64,000 nucleotides of DNA, from positions 4,611,001-4,675,000 of the forward strand of contig NZ_JAJONE010000001.1 in assembly GCF_024700075.1 (NCBI RefSeq), in the 5' to 3' direction. The notes below the pieces were generated by a model, which had not been told where the DNA came from, searched no databases, and worked only from the letters and a program-made list of their open reading frames with translations. This DNA comes from Hymenobacter sp. J193 (GTDB lineage Bacteria; Bacteroidota; Bacteroidia; Cytophagales; Hymenobacteraceae). Positions 24,134-32,669 of the stretch are shown in pieces. Position 1 is the first letter of the stretch. Each line of letters starts with the position of its first letter. Made by a program: the position numbers and the translations under genes.

Positions 24134-26440
24134 CTACCCGCCCAACGCCGGCACCGGCTGGCGGATTTCCTTTGGCCGGTGCCGGTAGAACGCCAGAATC
24201 AGAATCGGCAGCAAGGTCAGCTCGGCTACTACCCCAAACAGCAGCGTGAGTCCGATGAGCAGCCCCACGTAAAACGTGCCATCAAACGAAGAAAATATCA
24301 ATGTGGAAAACCCGCCCACTAAGATCAGGGACGTAACAATAACGGCTTTGCCAGCCATCAGGTAGGTTTTGCGCACGGCCTTAAATAAGCTGGGCTCCTG
24401 GAGCAGCACCAGTTTTAGCTTGGAGATAAAGTGAATGGTGTCATCGACGGCAATGCCGAAGGCAATGGTGAAGATGATGCTGGTGCTCACCTTCATGCTC
24501 ACGCCAGCCGCGCCCATCACGCCGGCCACAATCAGGATGGGCACCAGGTTGGGGATGAGCACCACCAGCGTCATGCGCACCGAGCGGAAGAGCAGCAGCA
24601 CAATGAGCGTCACCATCACCACGTCGATGCTCATGCCCGTAATCATGTTGCGGGTGAGGGTTTCGTTGTTTTTGTCGATGAGGTTGGCCGAGCCCGTGAG
24701 GCGGGTTTGCAGCACGGTGCTGTCCACGGACGTGCGCAGAAACCGGCGCAAATCGGCATTCAGCGCATCGGCCCGGATGGAGCCCACATCGGGCATGCGG
24801 CCGGTCAGGCGCCCTTCGGTGCCGTCGGGCAAGGCCAGGGCCCGAAACTCCGGCTTCTTGCGAAACAGCTTCACCTTGCGAGTCAGGCGCGCCAGCTCGG
24901 CTTCGGAGTCGGGCAAGCGGCACTCTTCCAGCAGGCCGCCGTTGAGGGCCTTACGCACCGATTTGATGATCGTGACGGGCGAGGCCACGAAGTTCAGGCC
25001 GTAGGTTTTCAGCAGGTAGTTTTCGATTAACTCGGTCTGGCGTAGCACCGCCAGGTCGTAGATACTGCGGCCGGGTGCGGGCTTCAAATCCAGCTCGAAG
25101 GGCCGCACGCCGGCAAACTGTCGCTCGAAAAACACGAAATCCAGCTTCACCGGGTCATTCTGCGAGAGGTCGTCGAGCAGGGCCGAATTGATGCGGATGC
25201 GCGAGGCCGAAGCCACCGACAGCCCTAGTACCAGCGCGCTGATGGCCACCACCCAGTGGCGCCGGGCCAGCACCGTCCGGAACAGGCGGCCCAGTACCCC
25301 GTCCCAGCTGTGGCCGGTTTCGCGCGGGATGCGCAGCTGGGGCTTGCGCAGCAGCAGGAGCATGGCCGGCAGCAAGGTGAAGCTGAGCACGAAGGTGAGC
25401 AGCACCGCAATGCCCGTAAACAGCCCGAAGTTGTAAATCGGCCGGATGGTGCTGGTCATCAAAGTGAAAAACCCGATGCTGGTCGTCAGCGCCGAGAGGC
25501 CCGAGCCGAACCCCGATTCCTTGAGGGCAATCAGCAGGGAGTCCTTTTTGCTGGCCCCGTAGCCCAGCTCCGTAACGTAGCGCGTGATGATGTGAATGGT
25601 ATCGGACATGCCCACCACAAACAGCATCACGGGCAGCAAAGCCGTCATCAGATCAATGCTCACCCCGAAAGCCGACATAACGCCCAGACCCCACACAATG
25701 GAGCCCAGCACCACCACCAGCGGCAGCACCACGCCCCACCACGTGCGGAACGTGAGCCACAGCAGCCCCGTCACGAGCACCACCGAGAGGCTCATAAACA
25801 CCAGCAGCTCCATTTGCAGCCGGTCCACAAATACCGACTGGGCCACCAGCTTGCCGGCCAGGTGATATTGGCTCTCCGGGATGCCCTGGCGCGCCAGCTC
25901 CGTGCGCACGGCCCCCAGCAGCGAGTCGCCGGGGGGCTTGCTGAGGTTGGGCGACGTCTGGAAGAGAATGGTGGCGGCCCGCGCATCCCGGGAAATCAGG
26001 TTGCCCACAAGGCCCGGCGTGCGGTACACCAGCGCCGAGTCCTGGGCCCGGCGCGCCGGCTCCTGTGGGTGCAAATAGGGCACGTTGAACACGCCCAGCC
26101 CTTCCACCACCGGGTTGCTGGCCGTAGTGGGCGACGACACCTGCGTGACGTGCCGGCGGCTTTGAATAAAGCGGGTCAGCGAATCGACCTTGGTCAGGAA
26201 CCGGGGCTCGAACACGGTCTGGCCGGCCGGGGCTTCGAGGCCCAGCAGCACGTAGTCGTTGTCGTTGCCGAAGCGCCCGGAGTACGCCTGGTAGTAGTCC
26301 AGGTCCGGGTCGCCGGCGGGGTAGAAGTCGTTGAAGTTGTAGTTGAAGCGCAGCTGAGCGACGAAGAACCCGGCCAGGGCCGTGAGGAGCCCGAGGGCCA
26401 GCAGAGTAAGGTGCGCGAGTCGGCGAAGGGGCATAGGCAA
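24134..26440 (-). CDS. RND/MMPL-family exporter (768 aa)
   Basis: Twelve-helix RND-type architecture: one N-terminal helix (LTLLALGLLTALAGFFVA), a large periplasmic loop, five clustered helices, then the same arrangement repeated from about residue 395. Sterol-sensing/MMPL-like helices carry FGVSIDLMTALLPVMLFVVG and TIAFGIAVDDTIHFISKL, with the conserved G-x-x-x-D-D proton-relay region. The length and lack of adaptor or outer-membrane genes nearby suggest a single-component lipid or hydrophobic-compound transporter (MMPL/hopanoid type) rather than a tripartite efflux pump. Substrate unknown. Confidence 0.88.
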   Translation of the reverse strand: MPMPLRRLAHLTLLALGLLTALAGFFVAQLRFNYNFNDFYPAGDPDLDYYQAYSGRFGNDNDYVLLGLEAPAGQTVFEPRFLTKVDSLTRFIQSRRHVTQVSSPTTASNPVVEGLGVFNVPYLHPQEPARRAQDSALVYRTPGLVGNLISRDARAATILFQTSPNLSKPPGDSLLGAVRTELARQGIPESQYHLAGKLVAQSVFVDRLQMELLVFMSLSVVLVTGLLWLTFRTWWGVVLPLVVVLGSIVWGLGVMSAFGVSIDLMTALLPVMLFVVGMSDTIHIITRYVTELGYGASKKDSLLIALKESGFGSGLSALTTSIGFFTLMTSTIRPIYNFGLFTGIAVLLTFVLSFTLLPAMLLLLRKPQLRIPRETGHSWDGVLGRLFRTVLARRHWVVAISALVLGLSVASASRIRINSALLDDLSQNDPVKLDFVFFERQFAGVRPFELDLKPAPGRSIYDLAVLRQTELIENYLLKTYGLNFVASPVTIIKSVRKALNGGLLEECRLPDSEAELARLTRKVKLFRKKPEFRALALPDGTEGRLTGRMPDVGSIRADALNADLRRFLRTSVDSTVLQTRLTGSANLIDKNNETLTRNMITGMSIDVVMVTLIVLLLFRSVRMTLVVLIPNLVPILIVAGVMGAAGVSMKVSTSIIFTIAFGIAVDDTIHFISKLKLVLLQEPSLFKAVRKTYLMAGKAVIVTSLILVGGFSTLIFSSFDGTFYVGLLIGLTLLFGVVAELTLLPILILAFYRHRPKEIRQPVPALGG

Positions 26441-26573
26441 AGAAAACGCGCTGCGCTCAGGGGCTTACCGGCCGAGGCGTGCAACGGGCCGCCGGTTATT
26501 TGCTACCTTAGAGCAGGCGGATAGCCAACCGCTGCTTTTCCGGTTTTGTTTCCTGTTTTCCCCAAGTACTGCC

Positions 26574-26813
26574 ATGAAAAACGCTTTGCTCGCCCTCGCC
26601 CTGTTTGCTTTTGTAGGTTCGGCCTCGGCCAACGAAGGCCCCAACGATGCCAAAGGCAAAAAGTCCAAGAAAGCCACCGCCAGCCTTACCAAAGGCAGCT
26701 GCACGCCCGGCGAGAAACCAGCTGCGGGCGGTTCCTGCTGCGCGAAGAAAGGCGCCAAAACTGCCGCGGTAACGCCGGCGCCAGCGGCTGCACCGGCCGT
26801 GAAGTCGATGTAA
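26574..26813 (+). CDS. Small exported Cys/Lys-rich protein (79 aa)
   Basis: The start at 26574 gives a signal peptide, MKNALLALALFAFVGSASAN, cleaved after A-S-A. The mature peptide is short, Lys/Ala-rich, with three cysteines (KGSCTPGEK and SCCAKKGAK) and a Pro/Ala tail. Likely a small periplasmic or surface protein; no family recognised. A Rho-independent terminator follows 20 bp after the stop, supporting an independent transcript. Confidence 0.6.
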   Translation: MKNALLALALFAFVGSASANEGPNDAKGKKSKKATASLTKGSCTPGEKPAAGGSCCAKKGAKTAAVTPAPAAAPAVKSM

Positions 26814-26832
26814 GGGATATACGTATGAATGG

Positions 26833-26870
26833 AAACACCCCGGGCCATAGGCTTACGGGGTGTTTTTGTT
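26833..26870 (+). terminator. Rho-independent terminator
   Basis: Perfect 10-bp stem AAACACCCCG (26833-26842) / CGGGGTGTTT (26856-26865) followed by a T-rich tract. It ends the small exported protein transcript. Confidence 0.8.
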
Positions 26871-26891
26871 TTCAAGGAATTTACAAAGAAT

Positions 26892-27353
26892 ATGAAGCCA
26901 ATAGAAACAGCAGGAGCTGTTAAAGTAATTTTCCGCTTCTTCAACACCGTTCTTGATGAGGACTATGTGGAGAGTATGTGGGCTCAGATAGTAAATCAAG
27001 AGCAGGGCTTATACCAGCTGGATAATATCCCGTTTTTTGTGACGGGTTATGCTTTAGGTGATGTCGTGCTAGTGGAAGAAGAGGAAGGAGAACTGGTTGT
27101 GAAAGATTTGGTGGTTGAATCCGGCAACACAACGCTGCATATTATAGCTATGCAAGCAGATGTAGCAGGTAGTATACAGCAGGCATTGGAGAAGCTCGGG
27201 TGCAGTTGGGAAGGCAGCCATTTGCCTGGTTACTTTTCGGTTAATGTGCCTCAAACGGTCAAATACGCGCCTATTAAGAGATATTTGAAGCAGGCTGAAA
27301 AGCAAGGTGCACTAGGCTTCAGAGAAGCATGCCTGGTACATAATACAAGATGA
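26892..27353 (+). CDS. DUF4265 family protein (153 aa)
   Basis: Start MKPIETAGAVKVIFRFFNTV at 26892 chosen over an upstream ATG inside the terminator region. DUF4265 pattern: YQLDNIPFFVTGYALGDVVL, the acidic turn EEEEGELVVKDLVVESGNTT, and C-terminal PIKRYLKQAEKQGALGFREA. The family is often found near toxin or immunity loci; its role is unknown. The gene overlaps the next by 4 nt (ATGA), so both are translated together. AT-richer than the average of the window. Confidence 0.8.
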   Translation: MKPIETAGAVKVIFRFFNTVLDEDYVESMWAQIVNQEQGLYQLDNIPFFVTGYALGDVVLVEEEEGELVVKDLVVESGNTTLHIIAMQADVAGSIQQALEKLGCSWEGSHLPGYFSVNVPQTVKYAPIKRYLKQAEKQGALGFREACLVHNTR

Positions 27354-27871
27354 GTAAGCAGCAACACGTAAGCATGTCAACTATTGAGGTCCTCACACGC
27401 ATCAACGCTCCTCAGGAAAGATGCTTCTATCTGGCGCTGAGCGTTGATCTGCACGCGGTTTCTGCAAGTAAGACACAGGAAGAAATCATAGGCGACATTC
27501 GAAGTGGCCTACTGAGGTTGGGCGACTCTGTTACATTTCGGGCTCGTCATTTCGGGGTGTGGCAACGCCTGACAAGTAAAATAACCGAGCTCGAGGCACC
27601 GGCTTTTTTCTGTGATGAAATGCAACAGGGAGCCTTTCGGTCTATGCGGCATGAGCATCATTTCACGTCTGTAGATTCGGTTACCGTCATGCGTGACGTT
27701 TTCCAGTTTGAGTCTCCATTAGGTTGGCTAGGTAAACTAGTCGATGCATTGGTGCTGAAACGCTACCTAAGCCGTTTTCTGGAAGAGCGGGGGCGTGTAG
27801 TAAAGCACTACGCCGAGACAGATGCTTGGCGGGAAGTATTGCCGGAAATTGCCCGTCTTTCGGAGTTATAG
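27350..27871 (+). CDS. SRPBCC-family (START-like) protein (173 aa)
   Basis: START/polyketide-cyclase fold: the N-terminal strand STIEVLTRINAPQERCFYLA is the typical opening, followed by a helix, GDSVTFRARHFGVWQRL, and the C-terminal long helix SRFLEERGRVVKHY. Proteins of this fold bind small hydrophobic ligands. It shares an ATGA overlap with the DUF4265 gene. An internal ATG at 27374 is an alternative start closer to the conserved domain. AT-richer than its surroundings. Confidence 0.75.
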   Translation: MSKQQHVSMSTIEVLTRINAPQERCFYLALSVDLHAVSASKTQEEIIGDIRSGLLRLGDSVTFRARHFGVWQRLTSKITELEAPAFFCDEMQQGAFRSMRHEHHFTSVDSVTVMRDVFQFESPLGWLGKLVDALVLKRYLSRFLEERGRVVKHYAETDAWREVLPEIARLSEL

Positions 27872-27998
27872 CTAAGTGGCTTTCTGCTGCGGCCTCATGG
27901 AGTCACAATGCTAGGGTAGTAATTATTTAATTAAAAACTTGATGACGGGCTGTAACCTTTTCGGGTAGCGGCAGTGTCCTGGGGAAATACAGACTTCT

Positions 27999-29494
27999 AT
28001 GACTGCAAACCGCGCTATCCTGCTTACCTGCCTGTTGATGCTGGAAGCTTCCTTTGCGTTTGGCCAACCCACGGGGCCCGCCGCAAGCAGCAACGCCCAA
28101 AAACAGCTTGACTTAGTAATGCAACGGGTGGGGGAGGCGTTCATCAAAGAGCCTACCGCGTTGGGCCTTTCGATAGGCATTGTTAAAGACGGACAAACCT
28201 ACTTTTACAATTTCGGCACCACGGAGAAGGGTACAGGCAAGGTGCCCACCCAGCATACTATCTACGAAATCGGCTCGGTCAGCAAGACGTTTGCCAGCCT
28301 TCTGCTGGCCCAGGCCGTGCTGGAAAAGCGGGTGAGCTTAGCGGATGACATCCGCAAGTACCTGCCCGGGAAGTACCCGAACCTGGCCTACGCCGGTAAG
28401 CCCATCCGGCTCGTGCATTTGGCTAACACTACCTCGGCCCTGCCCGACAATGTGCCCGACCGGAGCGCTATGCTGCAGCAAGCCCCGTCCGATTCAGTGC
28501 CGTTCCTTATTCTCAGGGCGGACCGCGCCTACACCAGGCAGGATTTCTACGCCGAACTGCACTCCGTTAAGGTGGATACCATGCCCGGGCTGATTCCGCG
28601 GCATTCCAACACCGGGGCGCAGCTGCTGGCCTACATTCTGGAAAGCGTCTACCAGGCTCCCTTTGAGCAGCTGGTGGAGAAATACATTGCGCAGCCGCTC
28701 CAGATGCGCAGCACTCTGCAGGCAAAAGCCGGGAACAGCCTGCTGGCGGTGGGGCACAACGAAAAAGGCCACCGGATGCCGTACCACTTCATTGAGAGCC
28801 TGGAGCCTTCGGGGGCTTGCGCTACAGCGCGGCTGACATGGCGAAGTACCTGGCATATCAGCTCGCAGAAACCAACAAGGCCGTAGCCCTAACTCATCAG
28901 ACAACCTGGGGAAGCGTGGACGAAGAGGCCATTGGCCTGAACTGGAGTGTGCGCAAGACCCCGGACAGCAAACGGCAGTTCGTACACACCGGCGGCACCT
29001 TCGGCTTTGCCAGCTACTGCAGCTTTTACCCTGAACTGGGCTTCGGCCTCGTGCTGCTGGTCAACGAATCGGACCGGGCAACGCAGGGGCGGCTATGGGC
29101 CCTGGCCGACCAGATACAGGAAGGCGTGTACGGCGCGCCGCCGGCCCTCCAGGCCTTCCGAAACAGCCTGGCAGCTACGGAGTATAAGCAGGCACTTGAG
29201 GTATTTAAGGCTGTCAGAAAAAAACACCCTGAGCTGCACCTGTCGGAAGAATTTGTAAACGAATGGGGCTATACGCTGGCCCGGCAGGGCAACGTCAATT
29301 ACGCCACTGAGCTGTTCAAGCTCAACGTGAGCCTGCACCCTGGCAGCTGGAACACCTACGACAGCCTAGCCGAATCCTACGAAATGCAGGGCAATACCGC
29401 GCTGGCCATTAGCAACTACCGGCAGTCCTTGGCCCTGAATCCGAAGAATACCGGCGCGGTAGAGCACCTGAAGAAGCTGGGCGCAAATAAATAG
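27999..29494 (+). pseudogene. Serine hydrolase (beta-lactamase class C type) with C-terminal TPR, apparent frameshift
   Basis: Signal peptide MTANRAILLTCLLMLEASFA, then a class C/penicillin-binding fold with Ser93-x-x-Lys96 (GSVSKTF). The second motif is His202-Ser-Asn (PRHSNTGAQL) where the family has Tyr-x-Asn. The frame breaks at a G5 run, 28811-28815; one added base joins EPSGG to LRYSAADMAKYLAYQL and leads to the HTG motif (VHTGGTFGF) and a tail of TPR-like repeats (YDSLAESYEMQGNTALAISN). Probably a periplasmic peptidase or esterase. The break is most likely a sequencing slip. Confidence 0.82.
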
Positions 29495-29566
29495 CGGCAA
29501 CAGGAGCTTGGATACTACTTTGTAGGACAGCATAATGACCGGACGTTGTGCTAACCCCGCGTGAAG

Positions 29567-29595
29567 AGCCGCTCCAACCCGAGCGGCTTTTTCTT
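29567..29595 (+). terminator. Rho-independent terminator after the serine hydrolase
   Basis: Perfect 8-bp stem AGCCGCTC / GAGCGGCT around a CAACCC loop, followed by TTTTTCTT. Confidence 0.8.
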
Positions 29596-29661
29596 GCACA
29601 GCCATATTCGCTAAGCCGGCATTAGAGTCAATAAACCTTGTCGGCCTCGGGCTACTTTCTT

Positions 29662-29669
29662 TACTTTTG
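29662..29669 (+). promoter_or_regulatory. Bacteroidota-type -7 promoter box for thyA
   Basis: TACTTTTG matches the TAnnTTTG consensus, 30 bp before the thyA ATG. A TTG triplet lies about 22 bp upstream as a weak -33 partner. Confidence 0.5.
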
Positions 29670-29699
29670 AAGCTGTATCCTTCTTAGCTTTCCCTTCCG

Positions 29700-30494
29700 A
29701 TGCGCCAGTACCACGCCCTGCTCCAACACATCCTCGACCACGGTACCCGGAAAACCGACCGGACCGGCACGGGCACGCTCTCGGTGTTTGGCTACCAGAT
29801 GCGGTTCGACCTGGCCGAGGGCTTCCCCCTGGTGACAACCAAAAAAGTCCACCTCAAAAGCATCATTCACGAACTCCTGTGGTTTCTGCGCGGCGACACC
29901 AGCAACCAGTCCCTGGAAGACGTGGGCGTGTCGATTTGGCGAGAGTGGGCCGACGAAAACGGGCAGCTGGGCCCCATCTACGGCAAGCAGTGGCGCAGCT
30001 GGTCGGCCCCCGACGGGCAGAGCATCGACCAGATCAGCCAGATGGTGCACCTGCTGCGCACCCAGCCCGACTCGCGCCGCATGGTGGTATCGGCCTGGAA
30101 CGTGGCCGACTTGCCCCTCATGCGCCTCACGCCCTGCCACGCCCTGTTTCAGTTCTATGTAGCCGACGGCAAGCTCAGCTGCCAGCTCTACCAGCGCTCC
30201 GCCGATGTGTTCCTGGGCGTGCCCTTCAACATTGCCTCCTACGCCCTGCTCACCCTTATGATGGCGCAGGTGACCGGCCTGGAGCCCGGCGAATTCATCT
30301 GGACCGGCGGCGACACGCACCTTTACAGCAACCACCTGGAGCAGGCCCGCCTGCAGCTCACCCGGGAGCCGCGCCCCTTGCCCCAGATGCGTCTGAACCC
30401 CGAAGTGCAGGATATTTTCAGCTTCCGGTACGAGGACTTTACGCTGGAAAACTACGAGCCCCACCCGGCCATCAAAGCTCCGGTTGCGGTATAG
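29700..30494 (+). CDS. thyA: Thymidylate synthase (264 aa)
   Basis: Converts dUMP to dTMP using 5,10-methylenetetrahydrofolate; cytosolic, pathway of thymidine nucleotide synthesis. The chain has the exact bacterial ThyA length. Visible signatures: phosphate-binding Arg21 in DRTGTGT, the Trp/Arg block [14 protein letters not shown] ([10 protein letters not shown]), catalytic Cys146 in [10 protein letters not shown], and [19 protein letters not shown] plus HLYSNHLEQ for dUMP/folate binding. ATG start at 29700 with a -7 box 30 bp upstream. Apparently monocistronic; no dihydrofolate reductase gene lies next to it here. Confidence 0.98.
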   Translation: MRQYHALLQHILDHGTRKTDRTGTGTLSVFGYQMRFDLAEGFPLVTTKKVHLKSIIHELLWFLRGDTSNQSLEDVGVSIWREWADENGQLGPIYGKQWRSWSAPDGQSIDQISQMVHLLRTQPDSRRMVVSAWNVADLPLMRLTPCHALFQFYVADGKLSCQLYQRSADVFLGVPFNIASYALLTLMMAQVTGLEPGEFIWTGGDTHLYSNHLEQARLQLTREPRPLPQMRLNPEVQDIFSFRYEDFTLENYEPHPAIKAPVAV

Positions 30495-30603
30495 GCGTGT
30501 TGCCCAGCCAACTGCTTGTCAGGCTTCCTTCTATAGGTATAGGCCTATTCTTTATAAGAAAGTTATAAGTAAATGAATCCGACTGCCATTGCCAGTTCGT
30601 AAG

Positions 30604-30861
30604 ATGAACCAGGAGTTGTTCGTTCTTACGTTCTCGGTTATGGCAGCACTGCAAGCATCTTCGATAACTGCGCTGACCCGCCAGCAGCGGGCATGGGTGG
30701 CCCTGTACTCCGTAGCCGCGGGCGACAAGCCGCTGCCTCAGATTCTGGAGGAAAATGACGTAACGGAAGCTGACCTGCGCGAGCACGAAGAAAGCTGGCG
30801 CACCATGCGGGCCCGGCGTCAGCAGCACCCCTCCCGGCTTGCCCTGGCCGCCTCGGCATAA
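30604..30861 (+). CDS. Small hypothetical protein (85 aa)
   Basis: Helical protein starting MNQELFVLTFSVMAALQASS, with LTRQQRAWVALYSVAAGDKP and NDVTEADLREHEESW later. The Q-Q-R-x-W and T-x-x-D-L-x-x-H pattern suggests a short helix-turn-helix-like bundle (HTH-type 'LEENDVTEADLREHEESW' region), but no family is recognised. Downstream lies a long inverted repeat that may terminate it. ATG at 30640 is an alternative start. Confidence 0.45.
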   Translation: MNQELFVLTFSVMAALQASSITALTRQQRAWVALYSVAAGDKPLPQILEENDVTEADLREHEESWRTMRARRQQHPSRLALAASA

Positions 30862-30875
30862 ATTGCCTCTTGGAA

Positions 30876-30940
30876 GTTGCCCGTTGCTAGTTGTCAGCGC
30901 CAGTTAGTTCATTCGCTACTGACAACTAGCAACGGGCAAC
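30876..30940. repeat. Palindromic repeat, family G, with 22-bp perfect arms
   Basis: Arms at 30876-30897 (GTTGCCCGTTGCTAGTTGTC and 2 more bases) and 30919-30940 are exact reverse complements around a 21-nt loop. It separates convergent genes and could act as a bidirectional terminator. Confidence 0.9.
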
Positions 30941-30954
30941 AGCAAACTCATAGC

Positions 30955-31760
30955 TCATTTACTGGCCAGCAGGTGAGTGAGCATAGCCGGGTGCTCGGGC
31001 GCATAGTGGTGCTCCTGTAGCTGGGCAACCCACCGCCAGCCCGCCACATTTGCCGTCAATACTGCCTCAGCTTGGAGCAGCTCCTCGGGCGCGGCCAGCA
31101 CTTCGTGAGTAGCTATGCCCAGCGACGATGCGCGGGCCAGCAGGTGGGCCCGGTGTACGCCCGCCACGCAGCCCGTGGCCAGGGCCGGGGTGTAAAGCTG
31201 CTCATCCTTCACCCAGAAAATGGCGGCTGAAGTGGTTTCGGCCACGTGCCCGGCTGCCGACAGCAGCACCAGCTCATCGAGGCCGCGCTGCTGCCGCTCC
31301 CGGGCCGCCAGCACGTACAGCCATGCCTGCGGCCCTTTGCAAAAGCTCAGAGGAGAATAGATGGCGTGCGTGCCCAGCGCAAAGGCCACCCGCGCAATTG
31401 GAGCTTCATTCGGCACGAAGGGAGCCGCCGTTGCCAGCCATTCGGCGGAGGATGTTTCCGGGGTGTAGAGGCCCCCCCGGCCCGCCAGATTTGCAGACGC
31501 ACCCGGGCGGCCGTCAGCTCATTGGCCGCTGCCAGGCGCCCCATTTCCAGCTCCAGTTGCTCGGCCGATGCCAGGGCTTCCGGTAGTTCCAGGTAAAGGG
31601 CGGCGGCGGCGGCCTGCATCCGGGCAAAGTGCTGGACGCCAAAGCGCAGCTGCCCTCCCGCAAAAATCAGGGTTTCAAAGAACCCGTCGCCGAAGGTGAA
31701 GCCGCGGTTGGGCAGGGGAAGGGCGGCAGTGGGCAGCAAGTGGCCGTTGAGAAGCAGCAT
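30955..31760 (-). pseudogene. Aminotransferase class IV (PabC/IlvE fold), apparent frameshift
   Basis: PLP-dependent fold-type IV enzyme. The N-terminal part MLLLNGHLLPTAALPLPNRG, then GFTFGDGFFETLIFAGGQLR, is the family opening. The frame breaks at a C7 run, 31472-31478, in QIWRAGG. One added base restores GLYTPETSS and continues into VPNEAPIARVAFALG, GLDELVLLSAAGHVAETTSA and LATGCVAGVHRAHLLARASS. The last two carry the cofactor-phosphate loops, including the E-T-T-S-A-N-like signature. It could be aminodeoxychorismate lyase or a branched-chain type; the sequence does not decide. Confidence 0.82.
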
Positions 31761-31769
31761 CAGCAGAAA

Positions 31770-32669
31770 TTAAGGGCGGGCTACGTGGTACGGCACCCGC
31801 AGCTGGAACGTGCTGTCACGACCATTGATGCGAATGCGCATTGATGCCTGCCAGCTGGCGGGTCCAGGGCGGGTTGGGGCCTGAAAACTTACGTGCCCTA
31901 TGCCATCGGCATCTACTTCTACGGGCCGCCCGTTGCAGAACATCTGGGCACCCTTTACGGCCAGCACCTTCGTTACAAAAAAATCAGCGCGGTATACTTC
32001 ACCGGGGGCCACGGTGCTGGATTCCGCCGAGGCCATAATTCTTAAGTTGCTGGGTAGTTGCTCTGCCCCAACCCGGCGGGCCATTTCCTGCTGAATCCCC
32101 ATTTCACGGGTCAGTACATCTGCTTCCAGCTGCGTGAGAGACGCCAGGGCCACTACCACGGGAGTATTTTGAAAAAGAGGGAAAGTCAGTTGCACCGAGT
32201 CGCGGAGGTATGGCTGCCGGGTTTGGGTTGCGTATTGAGCCACTTGTTGCTGCAGCTGCCGTTCGGCTGGTGTACCCGACCCTATGTACCGCGTTACGTT
32301 GTCGGCCTTGTTGTAGCGGCGCAGCCCAGGGGCCCCCGGCACGTTGCCCGTAGCTCGAAGCAGTGCTTCACGGTGAGCCTGCAGGGCATTGAGCAAGGCG
32401 TTGGTCTGACTGCGCAAGCTTTCGGCGGCATGAAGGACGGCTAGGTCGCTACGCTGGCTCCGATTTTTAAGAACAGACGCCTCTATGCCTTTTAAGCGGC
32501 CTTCTGCTGCCTGATTATTGCGCTCATTCAGCCCGGCGAGAGTCCAGTCGAGTTCCTCCAGCTGCCTGTCCAACCGGTTTTGCAGGGCCTGCTGCTGGTA
32601 GAAAGCATACACCATAGCGCATAGTACTGCCACGGTCAGGCCAACCAATATTTTGGAGAGTCGGCTCAT
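31770..32669 (-). CDS. GldM-like membrane-anchored protein, copy 2 (299 aa)
   Basis: N-terminal signal anchor (ILVGLTVAVLCAMVYAFYQQ) followed by long helices (LDRQLEELDWTLAGLNERNN). It then shows the GldM-type block: TPVVVALASLTQLEADVLTR, then SAESSTVAPGEVYRADFFV, as in the helical and first beta domains of the type IX secretion motor protein GldM. It is shorter than GldM (about 500 aa) and lacks its later domains. Overlaps the upstream paralogue by 4 nt (ATGA). No gldK/L/N genes are nearby, so it is an orphan paralogue of unknown role. Confidence 0.65.
   Translation of the reverse strand: MSRLSKILVGLTVAVLCAMVYAFYQQQALQNRLDRQLEELDWTLAGLNERNNQAAEGRLKGIEASVLKNRSQRSDLAVLHAAESLRSQTNALLNALQAHREALLRATGNVPGAPGLRRYNKADNVTRYIGSGTPAERQLQQQVAQYATQTRQPYLRDSVQLTFPLFQNTPVVVALASLTQLEADVLTREMGIQQEMARRVGAEQLPSNLRIMASAESSTVAPGEVYRADFFVTKVLAVKGAQMFCNGRPVEVDADGIGHVSFQAPTRPGPASWQASMRIRINGRDSTFQLRVPYHVARP

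Noticed and set aside
25256..26524. A 422-codon frame opposite the RND exporter
   Set aside because: His/Gln-rich text with no family signal; a shadow of the exporter gene.
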